Source: an uncultured Verrucomicrobiota bacterium (GTDB lineage: Bacteria; Verrucomicrobiota; Kiritimatiellia; CAIQIC01; Lenti-01). From it: a DNA stretch of 51,572 nt. Within the stretch, counting starts at the first letter, position 1; every line of letters begins with the position of its first letter. Of this stretch, positions 20,141 through 26,195 are shown piece after piece. Where the stretch lies: contig CALKWZ010000025.1 of assembly GCA_938003985.1 (NCBI GenBank), positions 1-51,572 of the forward strand, given 5' to 3'. The translations under genes and the position numbers were made by a program. Under the pieces are notes generated by a model, which was not told where the DNA came from, did not search any database, and saw only the letters and a program-made list of their open reading frames with translations.

Positions 20141-21343
20141 TTAACCCAATCGATAAATTTCGGGCACGCCCAAGAAAAGCTCGACCAAACGATTTGGCAT
20201 GACTTTGAACAACGGGCCCTTTTCCACCACACGAGTGCCTGTTCTTTTGATTAGGTGATCCATTGTAATGACGCCGTCCTCTAGAAACTGGTCAAATTGC
20301 GGATAGCTCGGACCGCGCGTATGGATTATCTCATTCAACTTAAAGGCTCTCATGCCGCCCATGCTCACAGGCGAGGCATGAATCCAAAATGTTTCTCGGT
20401 GCTTGGCCCCAAAATACCGATGGAGCCTCCCCAGCTCCCATACAACCACATCTTGCTTGGTTGGGCTGCGACGCCATGCGTACTCCACCAATCGTCCTAT
20501 GTTTGAGTCAATGCGGAATTGAAGGCCTTGGGAATTACGCTTCGTAGCAGAAACCGTACAATACAATTTGAAAACAGATCCGCTTGGGTACCCATACTCT
20601 GCCAGTATTTCTGCGCTCGATTTACATGGACTCAGCAGCCAATCTGGAACGCACGCAAACAATGTATAGCGAGTGCTCTGATGCCCGGCAATCCATCGCT
20701 TAGATTTTAGTTCGATTCCTTTATAGTCGGGCTGTTGGGATGAATTTATTCTAATTCCCAAGGCCGTTTCGATTGTTCGTCCTATCGATGTATCGCCATA
20801 ACCGACCGCCTTAAGCGGTCCTTTATCCGCTAGTGCGCGGATGTGATTTAGCAACTCAATTGCAGCTGGTGATTTCTTTTTTCGGTTGAGGGCTAGAAAT
20901 TTCAAAGGGGCCGTAGAAGACCCGGCATGTTCATCCTCGGCAATACTGGATCTTGTCAGGTCAAGAATGCATATGCACCCCCGAGCGATAAACACTGCGC
21001 AGGCATCATCCGGATCAGCGTGATGAGAGAAATTTCTCGGCCACAATCGCGGGTCACCATTCTTTGTAATCGGTCTATACAAGGACACGTCGACATTTTC
21101 TATGCGGTCGTCAGCCAATATTTTTCCGGCCACAACCCTCTTGTTTGAGGGCCCCTGCCCTTGACTCCCGTAGTCATGCACCCCCGCCTCCGCAAGAAGG
21201 GTCCTTATCGGCAGCGTCGCATCCATGATGGATTTCTGCAGTCCGGTCGCCGTTACAAATAGCAGTGCCGCCGGAAGACCAGTGGCCTTTACGACTTCGT
21301 AATTGGCTTTTTCCCTACTCGTGAGATTGCGCGTGTTCATCAT
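20141..21343 (-). CDS. MvaI/BcnI-like type II restriction endonuclease
   Basis: 400 residues, AT-rich relative to the window. In the C-terminal half GDTSIGRTIETALGI is followed by SSQQPDYKGIELKSKR, a PD-(D/E)xK catalytic core with D, E and K in place, as in MvaI/BcnI-family enzymes that cut CCWGG or CCSGG as monomers. The N-terminal half (LFVTATGLQKSIMDATLPIR) resembles the additional domain found in larger family members. The ATG directly abuts the methyltransferase stop, so it is the last gene of a controller-methyltransferase-endonuclease operon. The family call is by recognition; the target site cannot be read out. Confidence 0.75.
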   Translation of the reverse strand: MMNTRNLTSREKANYEVVKATGLPAALLFVTATGLQKSIMDATLPIRTLLAEAGVHDYGSQGQGPSNKRVVAGKILADDRIENVDVSLYRPITKNGDPRLWPRNFSHHADPDDACAVFIARGCICILDLTRSSIAEDEHAGSSTAPLKFLALNRKKKSPAAIELLNHIRALADKGPLKAVGYGDTSIGRTIETALGIRINSSQQPDYKGIELKSKRWIAGHQSTRYTLFACVPDWLLSPCKSSAEILAEYGYPSGSVFKLYCTVSATKRNSQGLQFRIDSNIGRLVEYAWRRSPTKQDVVVWELGRLHRYFGAKHRETFWIHASPVSMGGMRAFKLNEIIHTRGPSYPQFDQFLEDGVITMDHLIKRTGTRVVEKGPLFKVMPNRLVELFLGVPEIYRLG

Positions 21344-22789
21344 TTATCTGCGACTCGAACGAAGTATGCCGGCCAAATGGACACCAACGCGACGAGCCAG
21401 CTCTACAGGAACGGCATTACCTATCTGGGTATATCTTGGCACTTCGCGATCCCATATCCCTTTATGCGGATTCCCTGCACGCCGTTGCCCGCCCGTTGTG
21501 CGCGGCCCTTTAAATTGATACCAGTCGGGAAACATCTGCAGCCGAGCCCATTCACGCACCGTTAAAGCGCGCGGCTGGCAATAATGGACATAGTCCTCGG
21601 GCAACGACGTAACCGTAATGGTTGGTCCGTTTTTATCCCAAACGCGCGGCAAGACACGCTGCGCGAATTTTTTTGTCCTCATGCGCTCCGGGATTTCACC
21701 GTCATGGTCGAGCATGTACTGGAACTTCTCCCGAATTTGAGGGGCATGATTGGAATATTCTTGCTCAGTCAAGAGATCGCCCTTTGCGGCGATCGACTTC
21801 CCATCTCTTAAGGTGCGGAGTTGGCGCTGGACGGCCGTCTTTGGTTCGCACAAGTATTTTATAGTACTCTTCTTGCCGAGGTAATTCGGATCGACCAAGT
21901 CTGAAAGAATGTCCACCACATCAGGCGGGGTTCCAACCGGGCATGGTAAAAGCCCAGATGCCGGCGCCGACGGGTCCGGCACAAACCCCAAATCTTTCCT
22001 TACGCCCACCATCAATACGCGCGGGCGGTTTTGTGGCACACCATAATTCTTCGCCTGAACCAACCTGAAATCGACGAAGTATTCACCGCCATTGATGGCA
22101 CGAAACTCTTTTTGGACGGCCTCCCATATCTCGCCCTTTTTCCCGTCCGCCGTCCATCTAGATGACAGAAGCCCCTTTACATTTTCAAACAGGAATATTC
22201 GTGGCCGGAGCTTGCTTACAACCCGGGCCATCTCTTTAAAGAGGAAATTTGATGGTATCTTCTCCTTGTCGACCTTGTAGCTACGCCGGTGTCCAATTCC
22301 CGAATATCCTTGGCACGGGGGCCCTCCTGCAACGATGTCTATTTCATCAATGCCGAGCTCTTTCCACTTGCCCTTCAACTCATCCAGCATCTCATTTGTA
22401 AGTGAATAAATGTCGTGGATGCTTGTAATCTCCACGCTTTGAGCAGTTCGGTTTGCCAAGTAGGTGTCCAGAGCATTTGCATTCAATTCTGAAACCAAGA
22501 GGCTCTTGAACCCAGCCTGCTCAAGGCCAAGTGAAAGCCCTCCGCAACCTGCAAACAAATCAACCGCCCACAAGTTATTCTTGAGCTGACCTGATGGCGC
22601 GGAGCGAGGCAACCGCTGTATGGGGCGTTCAATTGCGATTTCCGGCATGCGCAATTGCATTACTTCGCGCACTTTAAGAGCGCGGACTTTTTTGTTTATT
22701 CTGTACGGTGTACGAACTGGTTTTTTCTTAGAAACCACCTTCGATTTCACCACTTTGCGGATAACAGTTGTTCTTTTTAGGGCGCCCAT
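21344..22789 (-). CDS. DNA (cytosine-5-)-methyltransferase
   Basis: C5-cytosine methyltransferase of a type II system, 481 residues from the chosen ATG. Motif I is AVDLFAGCGGLSLG (near 75-88), motif IV GGPPCQGYSG with the catalytic cysteine, motif VI ENVKGL, motif VIII QNRPRVLMVGVR and motif X GNAVPVELARRVGVHL. A lysine-rich N-terminal extension precedes the catalytic part. The ATG at 22789 lies seven bases after the controller stop and follows an AAGGG site; a longer start at 22849 would overlap the controller gene. It protects host DNA from the adjacent endonuclease. Low GC suggests acquisition by transfer. Confidence 0.93.
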   Translation of the reverse strand: MGALKRTTVIRKVVKSKVVSKKKPVRTPYRINKKVRALKVREVMQLRMPEIAIERPIQRLPRSAPSGQLKNNLWAVDLFAGCGGLSLGLEQAGFKSLLVSELNANALDTYLANRTAQSVEITSIHDIYSLTNEMLDELKGKWKELGIDEIDIVAGGPPCQGYSGIGHRRSYKVDKEKIPSNFLFKEMARVVSKLRPRIFLFENVKGLLSSRWTADGKKGEIWEAVQKEFRAINGGEYFVDFRLVQAKNYGVPQNRPRVLMVGVRKDLGFVPDPSAPASGLLPCPVGTPPDVVDILSDLVDPNYLGKKSTIKYLCEPKTAVQRQLRTLRDGKSIAAKGDLLTEQEYSNHAPQIREKFQYMLDHDGEIPERMRTKKFAQRVLPRVWDKNGPTITVTSLPEDYVHYCQPRALTVREWARLQMFPDWYQFKGPRTTGGQRRAGNPHKGIWDREVPRYTQIGNAVPVELARRVGVHLAGILRSSRR

Positions 22790-22796
22790 ACGATTT

Positions 22797-23024
22797 TCAT
22801 CCCTTTGGAATTGTGCGGCACATTTCCGAAACGCTACATCCAAGGCCATCTGCTAACCTTGAAAGGCTCATAACGCTCGGGTTTCGAACCGCCCTTTCAA
22901 TTCCGCTTATGTAAGACGGATCGAGCCCTGAGCGTTCGGCTAAAGTCTCTTGGGTTAGTTTCCCCTGCTCGCGCAGCATGCGGACGTTCTTCCCCAACGC
23001 CACTAAAACCGGGTTTTTTTTCAT
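22797..23024 (-). CDS. Restriction-modification controller (C) protein, XRE family
   Basis: 75-residue helix-turn-helix protein of C.AhdI-like type. The HTH spans about residues 8-62, with LTQETLAERSGLDPSYISGI and the recognition helix DPSYISGIERAVRNPS. C proteins bind their own operator as dimers, first activating and then repressing the C-R promoter to delay endonuclease synthesis after entry into a new host. The ATG at 23024 is chosen because two C-boxes lie at 23047-23074; the longer reading to 23075 would run through them. The methyltransferase follows seven bases downstream. Confidence 0.9.
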   Translation of the reverse strand: MKKNPVLVALGKNVRMLREQGKLTQETLAERSGLDPSYISGIERAVRNPSVMSLSRLADGLGCSVSEMCRTIPKG

Positions 23025-23046
23025 GGTTCCAGTGTGCTCCCGGCAT

Positions 23047-23074
23047 GGACGATAAGTCCACGGACGATGAGTCA
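23047..23074 (-). promoter_or_regulatory. Tandem C-box operator of the restriction-modification controller
   Basis: Read on the minus strand: TGACTCATCGTCC (23062-23074), GT, GGACTTATCGTCC (23047-23059). The two half-palindromic boxes are spaced 15 bases apart with the GTCCGTGGACT centre typical of C.AhdI-group operators. They sit 22 bases before the controller ATG and also between it and the divergent gene at 23172. Confidence 0.85.
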
Positions 23075-23113
23075 ACTTCCGCCCGTGGCTCCCGATTCAC
23101 GGCAGCCAATGGC

Positions 23114-23143
23114 TTGACTGCGCACCCGTTCCCGCCCTAGCCT
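23114..23143 (+). promoter_or_regulatory. Possible promoter of the divergent uncharacterised gene
   Basis: TTGACT (23114-23119), 18-base spacer, TAGCCT (23138-23143). Initiation near 23150 leaves about 22 leader bases. The C-box operator lies 40 bases upstream of the -35. Confidence 0.35.
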
Positions 23144-23171
23144 TCCGTCCGCGATTCCGCCCTTGTTTGCC

Positions 23172-23879
23172 ATGAAAAACCAGTATTTCGGCGACATCAA
23201 CGACTACCGGAAATACGGCCTGCTCCGCGCCATCCTCCGCGCAAGCGGCCTGCGCACGCTGGTCGCCTGGATGCTGACGCCCGACGACCAGAGATCAGAC
23301 GGAAATTTCGTTTCCTACCTCGAAAATTCCGCCAGATGGTCGCATCACGACCCCGATTTGTTCCGGCACCTGCAAGAAGTGCTGGCCCATGGCGCGCCTC
23401 GACACGTGGACCTGATGGAGCGCTCCTCGCTTCTCCCCGGTGCGAAATATTGCTCCGCGGTCGTCCCGGACGCCGCCGAAGACCGTTCGGCATGGTTTCA
23501 AGCGCTGTTGGAGCAGGCGCAGGGCCTGAAATTGGTCTTTTTGGACCCCGACAACGGCCTGGAGGTCAAATCGCGGCCCTACGGACGGAAAAACTCGTCC
23601 AAATACCTGTTTTGGCGCGAAGTGGAAGCCCTTTGGGCCTCCGGCAAGTCGCTTTTGATCTACCAGCACTTCACCCGAGAAAAACGGGCCCATTTCATTG
23701 CGCGCAAAATGGCCGAACTGAGCCGGGCGGCCCCAAAATCGCTCTTGGAGGCGTTTTCCACTCCCCGCGTCGTGTTTTTCATGGCGCTCCAGCCCTCCCA
23801 TCGGCGCTTTTACCCCGCCATCGTGGATGCGGTTCAATCCGGTTGGGCCGACCAAATCCAAGTCGGTCTCGCCCGCTAG
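23172..23879 (+). CDS. Uncharacterised conserved protein (NQYFGDINDYRKYGLLR family)
   Basis: 235 residues, no signal peptide or membrane helix. The N-terminus MKNQYFGDINDYRKYGLLR is a distinctive conserved opening I recognise from unannotated bacterial proteins. Later come an AVVPDA segment, GLKLVFLDPDNGLEVKS (an acidic DPDN motif at the end of a strand, reminiscent of methyltransferase motif IV or a nuclease site), and LIYQHFTREKRAHFI. It could be a Rossmann-like enzyme; no activity is claimed. Divergent from the restriction-modification operon, sharing an intergenic region that holds the C-boxes. The ATG at 23172 is preferred to the in-frame TTG at 23163. Confidence 0.72.
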   Translation: MKNQYFGDINDYRKYGLLRAILRASGLRTLVAWMLTPDDQRSDGNFVSYLENSARWSHHDPDLFRHLQEVLAHGAPRHVDLMERSSLLPGAKYCSAVVPDAAEDRSAWFQALLEQAQGLKLVFLDPDNGLEVKSRPYGRKNSSKYLFWREVEALWASGKSLLIYQHFTREKRAHFIARKMAELSRAAPKSLLEAFSTPRVVFFMALQPSHRRFYPAIVDAVQSGWADQIQVGLAR

Positions 23880-24333
23880 CTCCTCCACTTTCCCATTCGC
23901 GCAATGCGTTCCATTCGCAGTTGGCTTCCGTCCCCGTCCCCATCCTGTACATCCCGTGAATCCTGTCGAAACTCCCCCTCTGCGATCTCTGTGTTCTCTG
24001 TGGTAAAATCCGGTTTGGGCTTCGGCGGCCCGAGCCCGGTCGTTTCGGATAGGCGACCCTACCTCCCCATCCTGCAAATCCTGAACAATCCTGTTCATCC
24101 TGTCTAAAAACCCGCCCGGCTGGCCTCCCGGAGCGCGGCGGCCCGGAAATAGTTCCAGATGCCGCTTGCTATTCGGGCGGCGCATGTTAGCTTGTCCCCC
24201 GCTTAGTGAGAGTAGTTAGCTTGAGTTGGCAGGTAGTCCAATCGTCCGCCATGGCGGCCCAGGGGATCATCTTCACCCGAACGAGTCGGGACAGTCATGA
24301 AAACATCCCCCGGAGCAGAAAGAATAGATCCCC
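23880..24333. other. Gene-free stretch with dispersed repeats
   Basis: No convincing gene in these 454 bases. The left part holds CCTGTACATCCCGTGAATCCTGTCG (in two runs) and a CTCTGTGTTCTCTGTGG stretch; the middle carries repeat copy 2. The last 190 bases precede the RRM gene, contain no clear Shine-Dalgarno and may be its leader. Confidence 0.7.
23967..24140 (+). repeat. Dispersed CCTGTTCATCCTGT-type element, copy 2
   Basis: Shares a GGCGGCCCGAGCCCGG block, a GCGACCC block, then ATCCTGAACAATCCTGTTCA-TCCTGTCTAA and a CCCGCCCGG tail with the copy at 25239-25430, in the same orientation, followed by a common GCGCGGCG/GACGCGGCG end. The 5' portion (CTCCCCCTCTGCGATCT) also matches. Placed before the RRM gene. 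Confidence 0.8.
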
Positions 24334-24639
24334 ATGGCTACCAAGCTATACATCGGAAACCTGTCGTTTAGCACCACGGAGAGCGATCTCCGCCAAGCCT
24401 TCGCCGCCTACGGCGACGTGGCCAGTTGCAGCGTCATCACGGACCGGGAAACCGGCCGCCCCCGCGGCTTCGCCTTCGTCGAGATGGCTTCGGCCGATGC
24501 GGCCGCCAACGCGGTCGCCGAAATGAACGGCAAGGACCTCGGCGGGCGCGCGCTCGTCGTCAACGAAGCCCGGGCGCGCGAAGAGCGCCCCCGCGGCGGC
24601 TTCGGCGGCGGCCAGGGCGGCGGTCGCAACCGCTACTAA
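24334..24639 (+). CDS. RRM-type RNA-binding protein
   Basis: 101-residue single-RRM glycine-rich RNA-binding protein. RNP2 is LYIGNL (residues 5-10) and RNP1 RGFAFVEM (about 44-51), with the aromatic residues that stack on RNA. The tail is Arg/Gly-rich (RPRGGFGGGQGGGRNRY). Such proteins are common in cyanobacteria and PVC/proteobacterial lineages, often cold- or stress-linked. A strong terminator follows at 24659-24691, and a small basic protein gene lies beyond it. Confidence 0.95.
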   Translation: MATKLYIGNLSFSTTESDLRQAFAAYGDVASCSVITDRETGRPRGFAFVEMASADAAANAVAEMNGKDLGGRALVVNEARAREERPRGGFGGGQGGGRNRY

Positions 24640-24658
24640 AAAACAGCCGATCCGGCTT

Positions 24659-24691
24659 GCCCCGCGGCGCGCATGCGCCGCGGGGCTTTTT
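24659..24691 (+). terminator. Rho-independent terminator after the RRM gene
   Basis: Twelve-base-pair perfect stem GCCCCGCGGCGC / GCGCCGCGGGGC around a GCAT loop, followed by five T residues. Confidence 0.92.
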
Positions 24692-24741
24692 CCATCCCCC
24701 CCGTTCCCGTCCGGAACGGTTGAATGCCCACAGGAGTTCCC

Positions 24742-24897
24742 ATGGCCCGTCCCAATTATTCCCTGGCCAAGCGCCAGCGCGAAATCGCCAAGAAACAGAA
24801 AAACGAAGCCAAGCGCCTGCGCAAGGCCGAGCAGCACAAGGAAAAGGCGGACGCCCACCCCGCGCCGCCCCCGTCCGCGTCCGCGAATCCCGTTTAG
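24742..24897 (+). CDS. Small conserved basic protein (51 aa)
   Basis: A 51-codon gene, below usual length cut-offs. The product begins MARPNYSLAKRQREIAKKQK and continues as a strongly basic helix (KNEAKRLRKAEQHKEK), then a Pro/Ser/Ala tail. The opening MxRPNYSxxKRQRE is a widely conserved small-protein signature I recognise from proteobacterial genomes. A good ribosome-binding site (AGGAG) lies six bases before the ATG. It may bind RNA or ribosomes, judging by charge and by the RRM gene next door; this is inference. Confidence 0.72.
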   Translation: MARPNYSLAKRQREIAKKQKNEAKRLRKAEQHKEKADAHPAPPPSASANPV

Positions 24898-24902
24898 AGC
24901 AT

Positions 24903-25104
24903 ATTATTGAGTCTTGCAAAAGTGGGTTAACGGTTGAGCCCTCCCGGCATTCCCCTGGCTGTCATCCCGAGCTTGTCGAGGGATCTCGGCCTGAACCCGC
25001 CGGCTGACCGTTGGGAACTGGCCGAGATGTTTCGACTTCGGCGCTGCGCGCCTTCGCTCAACATGACCCATCAAAAGTCACCCACTTCGGCAAGACTCAA
25101 TAAT
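24903..25104. mobile_element. MITE-like element with 27-base terminal inverted repeats
   Basis: The ends ATTATTGAGTCTTGC (24903-24917, extended to 24929 by AAGTGGGT) and GCAAGACTCAATAAT (25090-25104, extended back to 25078) are inverted repeats of 27 bases with three mismatches. The 202-base interior has a nested inverted repeat (ATCTCGGCC ... GGCCGAGAT) and a GTCATCCCGAGCTTGTCGAG block. No coding capacity. No clear target-site duplication was found. Confidence 0.6.
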
Positions 25105-25205
25105 CTATTCTGTAGCCGATGAATCCGACCGGGACGAGGTCGTCCCGGCTCCAAGCAGCCGCCGAATCCATGTCTTTGGAGCCCCCGACGACCCCGTCGG
25201 GGGAT
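25105..25205 (+). repeat. REP-like element, copy of 29654-29780
   Basis: TATTCTGTAGCC leads into a hairpin ACCGGGACGAGGTCGTCCCGG, then CTCCAAGCAG, a spacer, and a second hairpin GAGCCCCCGACGACCCCGTCG. The 29.7 kb element repeats this arrangement on the opposite strand with small changes. GTAG stands at the 5' foot of the first hairpin (25112-25115), as in REP sequences moved by TnpA-REP transposases. Confidence 0.75.
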
Positions 25206-25238
25206 GTGGGGTGGCCATGGTATTCCGGAAACCGCCCG

Positions 25239-25430
25239 AGCTCCCCCGCTGCGATCTTTGCGCGCCGGGCCTTGGGCCTGGCCAGCTCCGTGGCCAACCC
25301 CGGCTGGGATTCCGGCGGCCCGAGCCCGGCCGCCTCGGCGAAGCGACCCCACCTTTCCGAATCCTGTACATCCTGAACAATCCTGTTCATCCTGTCTAAC
25401 CCCGCCCGGATTGCCTTCCGGGACGCGGCG
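25239..25430 (+). repeat. Dispersed CCTGTTCATCCTGT-type element, copy 3
   Basis: Matches copy 2 over its length, with best conservation in GGCGGCCCGAGCCCGG and in ATCCTGTACATCCTGAACAA followed by TCCTGTTCATCCTGTCTAA. It ends 15 bases before the PLD gene ATG. Confidence 0.8.
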
Positions 25431-25445
25431 TGCGACAGTGGCCCC

Positions 25446-25979
25446 ATGTCCGCGCCGGCTCCAGCCACGACCCGCTACGTCCGCGACGAGGAGCACTATG
25501 CCGAGGTGCTGCTGCGCGCGCGGGAGGCCAAGAAAACGCTTTGGATCGGCACGGCGGACCTGAAGGACGTCTTCGTGATGCGCGGCCAGCGCGCGCGGCC
25601 GTTCCTCGGCGAGCTGGCCGAGCTGATCGAACGGGGCGTGAGCGTCCGCCTGATCCACGCCAAGGAGCCCGGGCCCAATTTCCGGCGCGATTTCGACCGC
25701 TACCCGATCCTCGCCACGGGCCTGGAGCGCGTGCTGTGTCCGCGGGTGCATTTCAAGCTGCTGATCGTCGATCTGCAGGCGGCCTATATCGGCTCCGCGA
25801 ACCTGACCGGCGCGGGGATTGGCATGAAGAGCGACGGCAAGCGCAACTTCGAGGCGGGCCTCTGGACGACCGAACCGCAACTGGTGGCGGCGGCCGTGGC
25901 GCAGTTCGATGCCGTCTGGATGGGCGCGCCCTGCGAGACCTGCCGCCGGCGGAAGTACTGCCACGACGGGATCGAGTAA
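25446..25979 (+). CDS. Phospholipase D-like protein with single HKD motif and C-terminal cysteine cluster
   Basis: 177 residues. One HKD active-site motif is present: VHFKLLIVD (His102, Lys104, Asp109) then IGSANLTGAG, the pattern of PLD-family nucleases and phosphodiesterases that dimerise to build a full site. The N-terminal half has a TLWIGTADLKDV strand-turn and VRLIHAKEPG, matching the fold's first lobe. The last 15 residues carry CETCRRRKYC, three cysteines that may bind metal. No signal peptide, so it is probably cytoplasmic, like Nuc/DISARM-type PLD nucleases. Substrate unknown. Confidence 0.82.
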   Translation: MSAPAPATTRYVRDEEHYAEVLLRAREAKKTLWIGTADLKDVFVMRGQRARPFLGELAELIERGVSVRLIHAKEPGPNFRRDFDRYPILATGLERVLCPRVHFKLLIVDLQAAYIGSANLTGAGIGMKSDGKRNFEAGLWTTEPQLVAAAVAQFDAVWMGAPCETCRRRKYCHDGIE

Positions 25980-26008
25980 ATCCGGAATTCGTGGATTTCG
26001 GTTTTGTT

Positions 26009-26071
26009 GTAGCTGGCCTCGGCGAGGCCGGCCATGGAAGAAACAGCCCCGGCCCCACCGGGGCCGGCTAC
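26009..26071. repeat. REP pair unit 1 (GTAG ... CTAC)
   Basis: 63 bases starting GTAGCTGGCCTCGGCGAGGC and ending GGGGCCGGCTAC. Each half forms a hairpin and the GTAG/CTAC feet are inverted, so this is a REP plus inverted REP (BIME-like). A second copy follows 105 bases later. Confidence 0.85.
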
Positions 26072-26113
26072 AGGAAATCCAAGCAGCCTTGGCTTGAACG
26101 ATTGTGGTTTGCT

Positions 26114-26176
26114 GTAGCTGGCCTCGGCGAGGCCGGCCATGGGAACCAGAGCCCCGGCCCCACCGGGGCCGGCTAC
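26114..26176. repeat. REP pair unit 2 (GTAG ... CTAC)
   Basis: Near-identical to unit 1 (only the loop between the two hairpins differs), with the same CAGGAAATCCAA flank. It lies between the ends of the convergent PLD and C25-peptidase genes, the usual home of REP elements. Confidence 0.85.
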
Positions 26177-26195
26177 AGGAAATCCAAACAACCGG

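Larger units (their letters stand above)
24898..25445. other. Gene-free stretch packed with repeats
   Basis: 548 bases without a supported gene between the small basic protein and the PLD gene. In order it holds a MITE-like element (24903-25104), a GTAG/hairpin REP-like element (25105-25205) and CCTGTTCATCCTGT-type copy 3 (25239-25430). Confidence 0.75.

Noticed and set aside
22790..22849. Longer methyltransferase N-terminus starting at 22849
   Set aside because: It would overlap the controller gene by about 50 bases. The ATG at 22789 comes just after the controller stop with an AAGGG site.
19286..25979. A complete named phage-defence system (for example DISARM or BREX) from NERD, methyltransferase and PLD genes
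   Set aside because: Required helicase and other core genes are missing and the genes are interrupted by unrelated ones. Only the type II restriction-modification set is complete.
26009..26176. Integron attC sites from the paired hairpins
   Set aside because: No R-box or L-box (GTTRRRY) sequences, no integrase and no cassettes; GTAG-foot REP pairs explain the structure better.
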